26,120 bases of DNA from Candidatus Melainabacteria bacterium (lineage in GTDB: Bacteria; Cyanobacteriota; Vampirovibrionia; Obscuribacterales; Obscuribacteraceae), in contig PLXC01000103.1 of the NCBI GenBank assembly GCA_003151275.1, positions 1 to 26,120 of the forward strand, written 5' to 3'. Below the pieces are notes generated by a model that saw nothing but the letters and a program-made list of their open reading frames with translations, ran no database searches and was not told where the DNA came from. Positions 22,301 through 26,120 of this stretch are shown here, one piece after another (the first letter of the stretch is position 1; every line of letters starts with the position of its first letter). Both the position numbers and the translations under genes were made by a program.

Positions 22301-23137
22301 AAGGCAGAGTACATCACACTGTTAGACACATGGGGTCAATATAAACGCCTGGCAAGAACGGACCAATGGATTAACTGGGTTGAACCGATTCTCAACAGAG
22401 TCGGCCCGATGCTCAGTGACTCTCGCATCCGTTCGATCCTGACAAAGCCAGTCGGAGACATCAAACTAAGACCACTGATCAAAGAAAAAAGAGTCCTAAT
22501 CGTCAAAGTCGCTAAAGGCCAGCTAGATCAAAATGCCAATTTGCTCGGCAGTTTGATAGTCACTGGAGTTAAGCAAGCAGCGCTATCCCTGGCAAATGAG
22601 GCTGCTGCAAAACAGCCGCCGGTAGCTCTCTACTTAGACGAATTTGACAACTTCATTGAAAAAGACACAATCGAAGCTATTACGTCCGAGACCGACAAGT
22701 TCAAGATCGGCTTCATAGGCTGCATCAAAACACTACAGCATTTGCCGGAGGATTTCCGAAACCAGCTCATCATCGCTGTTGGCACAATGGCTTGTTTTGC
22801 GCTTGCGAAGAAAGATGGAGATTTGCTCGGTCCACAGATGTTCCGGGTGGATGGCAGAAAAATCAAACACCAAACCATTCAGAACTTCTTTAACAAGGTC
22901 AACACCTCACCTCAATTCGAGCTGATCTCGGATGAGGAAAAATTGAACATCGACCGCGTCGTCGGTCAGGAGGAACGAACATTCTTCTGTTATCGAGTAG
23001 GAACAGTAGCTGGAGTTTTCAACCTTAAGTCACACGACTTCAACGACATTCCAGATGCTCAAGTCAAGAAGAAAATCATCGACAGAATGCACGGAATTAT
23101 TCCCGAAAAAGAAAAAGAAGCCAAGAAAAAGGAATAG
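19382..23137 (+). CDS. Zinc-ribbon, membrane-anchored TraD/VirD4-like P-loop ATPase, 1251 aa
   Basis: A multi-domain protein of no family I can name. An N-terminal zinc ribbon has C6, C9, C20 and C23 (CQTCG...CNACG). A long disordered Pro/Ala/Ser/Asp region (about 40-525) holds repeated FF motifs (residues 153, 239, 290, 323, 383 and 470, several DFF..AP). Two membrane spans lie at about 531-556 (MLIGIFGFVGMVFFNLIGSL) and 722-745 (LFAAFGVIGGAIFVLFGSLT), flanking a small beta-rich exported domain. The cytoplasmic ATPase has Walker A GAGDKGKT (820-827), a GYNPLE motif typical of TraG/HerA-class ATPases, and Walker B VALYLDEFDNF (D1086, E1087). It resembles a type IV coupling protein motor, so DNA or protein export is a reasonable inference. 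The TTG start at 19382 is chosen because GGAG lies 8 bases upstream and the zinc ribbon begins at once. The HerA-like gene follows after 128 bases. Confidence 0.85.
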   Translation: MEILICQTCGAILKGAGKTCNACGAFISSFSPTALPMMSGSSTPLVVDVKPDLLGLERVVSKRQMTLLLERGEGNGSSDGNGAPPQPSSIDIPGGTWMGGAPAAPASPAAANPWESTKLGVPDPPPEPTELSFAAPQPAAAPPQLDPAAGGMFFPGAASAVAATSLSVNTFMQPGQSPTLVETPDPQAAAVGINVPFGALQQNTLVQPAPSAPADTFVAQPEAVRTNGDPPAPSGTGDFFNSAPTPPSVAQSPGLPPGQGPTMGQTIATAAVGAAVGAVVGVAAAKTFDFFNSPAPPLDGEAKAPGEPPVQDAGYSMGDRSDFFASAPPKVTPDGPPPVAAESPKPSSSQQNPPPAGNSDSFEHAVATPTKTEAESPAGGFDFFAASPIKEAKKASSDDELYPDETHLRGKGKPTKLDTPSSVSLYADDDDDVKPKIARPRGYTPKEGSSAAKDANGDKIKGEDDPDAAFFTDKPPARRSFSGNDPAKNSKKKTDSDDDDDESPAPKKNKEGFLKADVNCLGMTMSRQNQLMLIGIFGFVGMVFFNLIGSLLGGMPISPPSRPAATGLPNLSGDWKIRFTEDPNPNGHLMAVLATQKGLDIQGQGSDEYGRFTIVGTIIPPDRIQLKKKYSGAEDQKPVMFDGQFVLGSEPLYARGRWTLKHVVGKFLHAQVREDGGAWEANYYVKNTGTTADGGYTPPPVGIEWPWDKFGRWFAALDMSTKSLFAAFGVIGGAIFVLFGSLTIFGPSGKMNIWEKQKYIPSQFRTQHNKMVRELSKPLRPGGLPLGHRKEWRPWTPWVAKDLSITPEIRENDPHILILGAGDKGKTRLMAHMISHDIEANDRAVVVIDSDGGLTDIITRWISAHPKSKELAARVTLLDPTYKGNALGYNPLEMPDDEDLQSAASSLVYGFKAIYTEPPGAQSQWNQQTANILRNAALLLMVNGKTLTDLPALLNDNDFRDVLLESIEKKKKEKAEYITLLDTWGQYKRLARTDQWINWVEPILNRVGPMLSDSRIRSILTKPVGDIKLRPLIKEKRVLIVKVAKGQLDQNANLLGSLIVTGVKQAALSLANEAAAKQPPVALYLDEFDNFIEKDTIEAITSETDKFKIGFIGCIKTLQHLPEDFRNQLIIAVGTMACFALAKKDGDLLGPQMFRVDGRKIKHQTIQNFFNKVNTSPQFELISDEEKLNIDRVVGQEERTFFCYRVGTVAGVFNLKSHDFNDIPDAQVKKKIIDRMHGIIPEKEKEAKKKE

Positions 23138-23208
23138 CCCTGCAGGCTGCGGAATGTGCCAGCATCCGGCGCACACAAACAAAGTGAACAGCGACCGATA
23201 AGTAGAAC

Positions 23209-23232
23209 AGCTTGCCTGTGACAGGCTTGGCT
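23209..23232 (+). promoter_or_regulatory. Hairpin in the gap between the two ATPase genes
   Basis: GCCTG-TGA-CAGGC with an outer AGC/GCT pair across a small internal loop. No T-tract follows, so it is unlikely to stop transcription fully. It may tune expression of the second ATPase or protect RNA ends. A TATAGT box (about 23256-23261) is too close to the ATG at 23266 to be judged. Confidence 0.35.
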
Positions 23233-23265
23233 GAGCTATTCGGAACGGTTGAATGTATAGTTTAA

Positions 23266-26120
23266 ATGGGTATCTTTAAAACAGATGCCCGAAATGCTCG
23301 TTTGGGCAAGGGAACGCGAAGTTATATGAGTCAAGATGACACCCGAGATAGAAACATTTGGGAAGAGAAGATCGCCGATCTTCGCCGCTATGACTTGGAT
23401 AATTTGGACTCCGAGCCGATAAATCCTGCGGATATCACCAGCTGGCCGGTTCCAAATCTGACATTCGTTCGTGTTGATGGAATTCTTCGCTCTTGGGATA
23501 TTGAGCGGGAAAAACAGCAACAGTCACAGCAACAGCAACCTGACCAAGATCCAAGCAAGCCCCCAAAACGAATGTACTTGATGGAAGATGCTTTGACCGG
23601 TTTGCACGGTCAGAAAGCCAATCTCGCTTATCTGGTTTTGGGAAATAAGCATGGTGTGCAGTATTACATGGGGGCTTCGTTACCCGGTGTAGCGGAAAAC
23701 GGTAATGGCGCCGGTAGTACCAACGCAGAATCGGCCGCTGTCTCCTTTCAGTCTTTGAAATCCATTCTGCACAGCGTCTATAACGGTGTAGATATCTACA
23801 AAGATGCTTTCACGGCAGAAACAATGAAAGCGATGGTCGCCCCTTTGAGCAATCATATCGGCGTGATCACGGGGATTCCGGCTTTGAAGTCCACCGGTGG
23901 GGACACCATGGAGTCTGAGCAGATTGAGCGACTAGCAGGCGGATTGCAAGGTCATGAATTTGGCATGCTCATTCTCGCTGTTCCAATTCCGGCCCAGTAC
24001 GTCAATAAAGAAGAATTTTCGGTAGTCGACAATATTCAACGGGCTCAAGAAAACGAAGATCCGGAGAAAAAGAGGCGGATCAAATATTACCTAGAAATGC
24101 AAGATGCATATTTAAAACACATTCAGCTTGGCACCGCTGTAGGCAGCTGGCAAGTCGGCACCTATTTCTTTGCCGCTGACCGCTCTGTTTTCGTGCGTTT
24201 GCAGTCGTTAATTAGAGCTACGTATGTCGATGAATCCAGTAGACCGACACCACTTCGTACACATGATGTGAAGGGACTAAAACAGCATCTGGAACAGTTC
24301 GGTTTGATCAAGAACCAACGAGGACAAGAAGAAACGAATCAAACCCTGATGAGCTACAAACTGCTGACGCCACTTAATTCACGCATGTTGTCTGCTTACA
24401 TTCACTTGCCGAAGCGAGAAATGCCGGGATTCAGAATCAGGCGATCTGCAGAATTCAGTTTGGCCGAAATTCCACCGAAAGATCCAACTCGAGTAATAGC
24501 GATCGGAAACATTCTCGACCGAGGCGTGGATACGGGCAACCTTTACTATATCGACGTCGATGCCATGCAGAAGCACACGATTGTATGCGGTGTTACAGGC
24601 GGTGGTAAAACAAACACTTGTTTCTACCTGCTAGGGCAGTTGTGGAAGTTCGGCATCCCATTTATGGTCTGCGAACCAGCCAAATCAGAATATCGCCACA
24701 TGATGCTCATGTCCGAGACGTTTAAGGGGATTGGACAAGCGTTCTCCCTCGGTGATGAAACGGTGTCACCATTCCGACTGAATCCCTTTGAAATCATGAA
24801 AGGCGTCAAAGTACAGACCCACCTTGACGCGTTGAAATCAGTGTTTAACGCCAGTTTCGAAATGTATTCACCGATGCCTCAGGTGCTTGAGAAAGCGCTC
24901 AACTCGATCTACAACGTGCGTGGCTGGGACCTGGTGCAGAACAAAAATAGACGGCTGCCACCAGGGGTGGAGATAGGTGATCCCGACTGTCCTGGGGAAA
25001 TCTATCCAACCATGAAAGATCTCTATGAAATCATCGAACCGATTACAGAATCGTTCGGTTACTCAGAAAGAATCGGACCCGACGTGCAAGCCGCTCTGAA
25101 AGCCCGTATTGGGTCGCTTCTGATTGGCGGTAAAGGTCAGATGTTGAATACGCGGCGTTCGATTCCGATGAAAGACTTGTTCGGTAGGCCGACCGTTGTC
25201 GAACTGAAGATGGTTTCAGAAGACAGCGAAAAGTCATTTCTCATGGGAATGTTGCTCGTTTTCTTGTACGAATATAGAGAAGCAATGGGTCCGAAAGATC
25301 ACTTGCAGCACGTCATGCTTGTAGAAGAAGCCCACCGACTGTTGAAAAACGTGCCAACCGCGCAAAGCGGAGAAAGCGCCAACCCAGCTGGTAAAGCCGT
25401 AGAATTCTTTACGAACATGTTGGCAGAAATTCGGGCTTATGGACAAGGGTTCATCATTGCCGACCAAATTCCAAACAAGCTGGCGCCTGAGGCGCTCAAG
25501 AACACGAACTTGAAGATCATGCATCGTATCGTGGCTGTGGATGACCGTGATTCCATGGGTGGAGCGATGAACTTAGACGACATCCAAAAACGCCACGTCA
25601 CAGCGTTAGGTCAAGGTCGCGCTATCGTGTATGCGGAGAGGATGGAGCAGCCATACCATCTGGCCATCATGTTCGACAAAACCAAAGAAGTGCCACCACC
25701 TGAGACACCAGAAGAATCTGACCAAATTGTTCGAGATGCTATGGCCGGGCTTGCTGTTATCCAGAGCTACGACAGACATTTGGGTTGCAAATTCTGCTTG
25801 CATCGCTGCGACTCACAGATTTTGGACACAGCCGTCATGGTTGCAGACGATACTTTGTTCCGCCAAGTCTACAATCGTTATGTCTTGTCTACGCTTAAAG
25901 ATCTGACGCAGCTAGTGCACTTCCGCGCTCAGATCATTCACGAAATACAACGCGTAATTGGAGGCAGAGCTCGTTCTGGCAACATCACAGGCATTACATG
26001 GTGCGTGCTTACTCAAGCGACCGAACGATATTTCGAACGCAAGGGCGAAGAAAACTATTGGTACTACGACCAGGTTAAAGAGCAGCATTTGCGCTGGTTG
26101 AACCTTTTGCGACCGGCATT
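23266..26120 (+). CDS. HerA/VirB4-like (DUF87-type) P-loop ATPase, at least 951 aa (partial, runs off window)
   Basis: The frame is open from the ATG at 23266 to the window end. No recognised domain covers the first 430 residues; they include a Gln-rich insert (about 82-100, QQQSQQQQPDQDP). Walker A is GVTGGGKT (442-449), followed by a FMVCEPAKSEYRHMM stretch, FRLNPFE, and Walker B HVMLVEEAHRLLKN (682-695). Later motifs of the HerA/VirB4 class are present: GFIIADQIPNKLAPEALKNT, TNLKIMHRIVAVDDRDSMGG and LGQGRAIVYAERMEQPYHL. After the ATPase comes a small cysteine cluster C841-x2-C844-x3-C848 (GCKFCLHRC), probably metal-binding. No signal peptide or membrane span is seen, so it is probably a cytoplasmic hexameric motor. 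The binding site is poor; the ATG at 23326 (MSQDDTRD) is an alternative start. It probably forms a transcription unit with the preceding ATPase. Confidence 0.9.
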   Translation, partial: MGIFKTDARNARLGKGTRSYMSQDDTRDRNIWEEKIADLRRYDLDNLDSEPINPADITSWPVPNLTFVRVDGILRSWDIEREKQQQSQQQQPDQDPSKPPKRMYLMEDALTGLHGQKANLAYLVLGNKHGVQYYMGASLPGVAENGNGAGSTNAESAAVSFQSLKSILHSVYNGVDIYKDAFTAETMKAMVAPLSNHIGVITGIPALKSTGGDTMESEQIERLAGGLQGHEFGMLILAVPIPAQYVNKEEFSVVDNIQRAQENEDPEKKRRIKYYLEMQDAYLKHIQLGTAVGSWQVGTYFFAADRSVFVRLQSLIRATYVDESSRPTPLRTHDVKGLKQHLEQFGLIKNQRGQEETNQTLMSYKLLTPLNSRMLSAYIHLPKREMPGFRIRRSAEFSLAEIPPKDPTRVIAIGNILDRGVDTGNLYYIDVDAMQKHTIVCGVTGGGKTNTCFYLLGQLWKFGIPFMVCEPAKSEYRHMMLMSETFKGIGQAFSLGDETVSPFRLNPFEIMKGVKVQTHLDALKSVFNASFEMYSPMPQVLEKALNSIYNVRGWDLVQNKNRRLPPGVEIGDPDCPGEIYPTMKDLYEIIEPITESFGYSERIGPDVQAALKARIGSLLIGGKGQMLNTRRSIPMKDLFGRPTVVELKMVSEDSEKSFLMGMLLVFLYEYREAMGPKDHLQHVMLVEEAHRLLKNVPTAQSGESANPAGKAVEFFTNMLAEIRAYGQGFIIADQIPNKLAPEALKNTNLKIMHRIVAVDDRDSMGGAMNLDDIQKRHVTALGQGRAIVYAERMEQPYHLAIMFDKTKEVPPPETPEESDQIVRDAMAGLAVIQSYDRHLGCKFCLHRCDSQILDTAVMVADDTLFRQVYNRYVLSTLKDLTQLVHFRAQIIHEIQRVIGGRARSGNITGITWCVLTQATERYFERKGEENYWYYDQVKEQHLRWLNLLRPA

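Noticed and set aside
14116..26120. Mobile or conjugative element
   Set aside because: Despite TraD/HerA-like ATPases, there is no relaxase, integrase, transposase, terminal repeat or attachment site in view.

Overview
The window looks like a chromosomal piece of a bacterium with roughly balanced base composition (about 50% G+C by eye). The ribosomal proteins and EF-Tu are clearly bacterial, and the EF-Tu N-terminal half reads like the cyanobacterial type. Long low-complexity Pro/Ala/Gln-rich proteins, SelA and an unusual ATPase pair fit a non-photosynthetic cyanobacterial relative (Vampirovibrionia/'Melainabacteria', for example Obscuribacterales). That placement is an inference and was not tested by any search.

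Region 1 (1-9672, all minus strand) is translation machinery. Read in the direction of transcription, a consensus-like promoter (9643-9672) precedes tRNA-Thr(TGT), tRNA-Tyr(GTA), tRNA-Thr(GGT) and tuf. A terminator, a small secreted protein gene and a second terminator follow. Then comes the S10/spc ribosomal cluster in canonical order: rpsJ, rplC, rplD, rplW, rplB, rpsS, rplV, rpsC, rplP, rpmC, rpsQ, rplN, rplX and rplE, the last cut by the window edge. Several ribosomal proteins carry unusual tails: L4, L29 and S3 at the C terminus, and L24 at the N terminus.

Region 2 (9858-14044) is a mixed housekeeping and accessory stretch. It holds an unrecognised 173-aa protein, a SpoU/RlmB-type rRNA 2'-O-methyltransferase with a 12-residue tandem repeat in its N-terminal tail, a possible tiny membrane protein abutting a small helix-turn-helix protein, selenocysteine synthase SelA, and a 91-aa single-span membrane protein.

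Region 3 (14116-26120) is the most unusual part. An 809-aa scaffold-like protein (disordered head, coiled coil, Gln-rich repeats, compact C terminus) and a cytoplasmic two-component pair (NarL-type regulator and HisKA_3 kinase) lie on the minus strand. Divergent from them, past an intergenic region with palindromic tandem repeats, are two plus-strand P-loop ATPases. The first is a 1251-aa protein with a zinc ribbon, a long disordered region, two membrane spans and a TraD/VirD4-like ATPase domain. The second is a HerA/VirB4-like ATPase of at least 951 aa, cut by the window end. The 809-aa and 1251-aa proteins share short 'FF..(A)P' motifs in their disordered parts. My inference is that the ATPases, and possibly the scaffold, form a membrane-anchored DNA- or protein-translocating machine, possibly under the adjacent two-component system. 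No relaxase, pilus or integrase gene is visible, so I do not call it a conjugative element.
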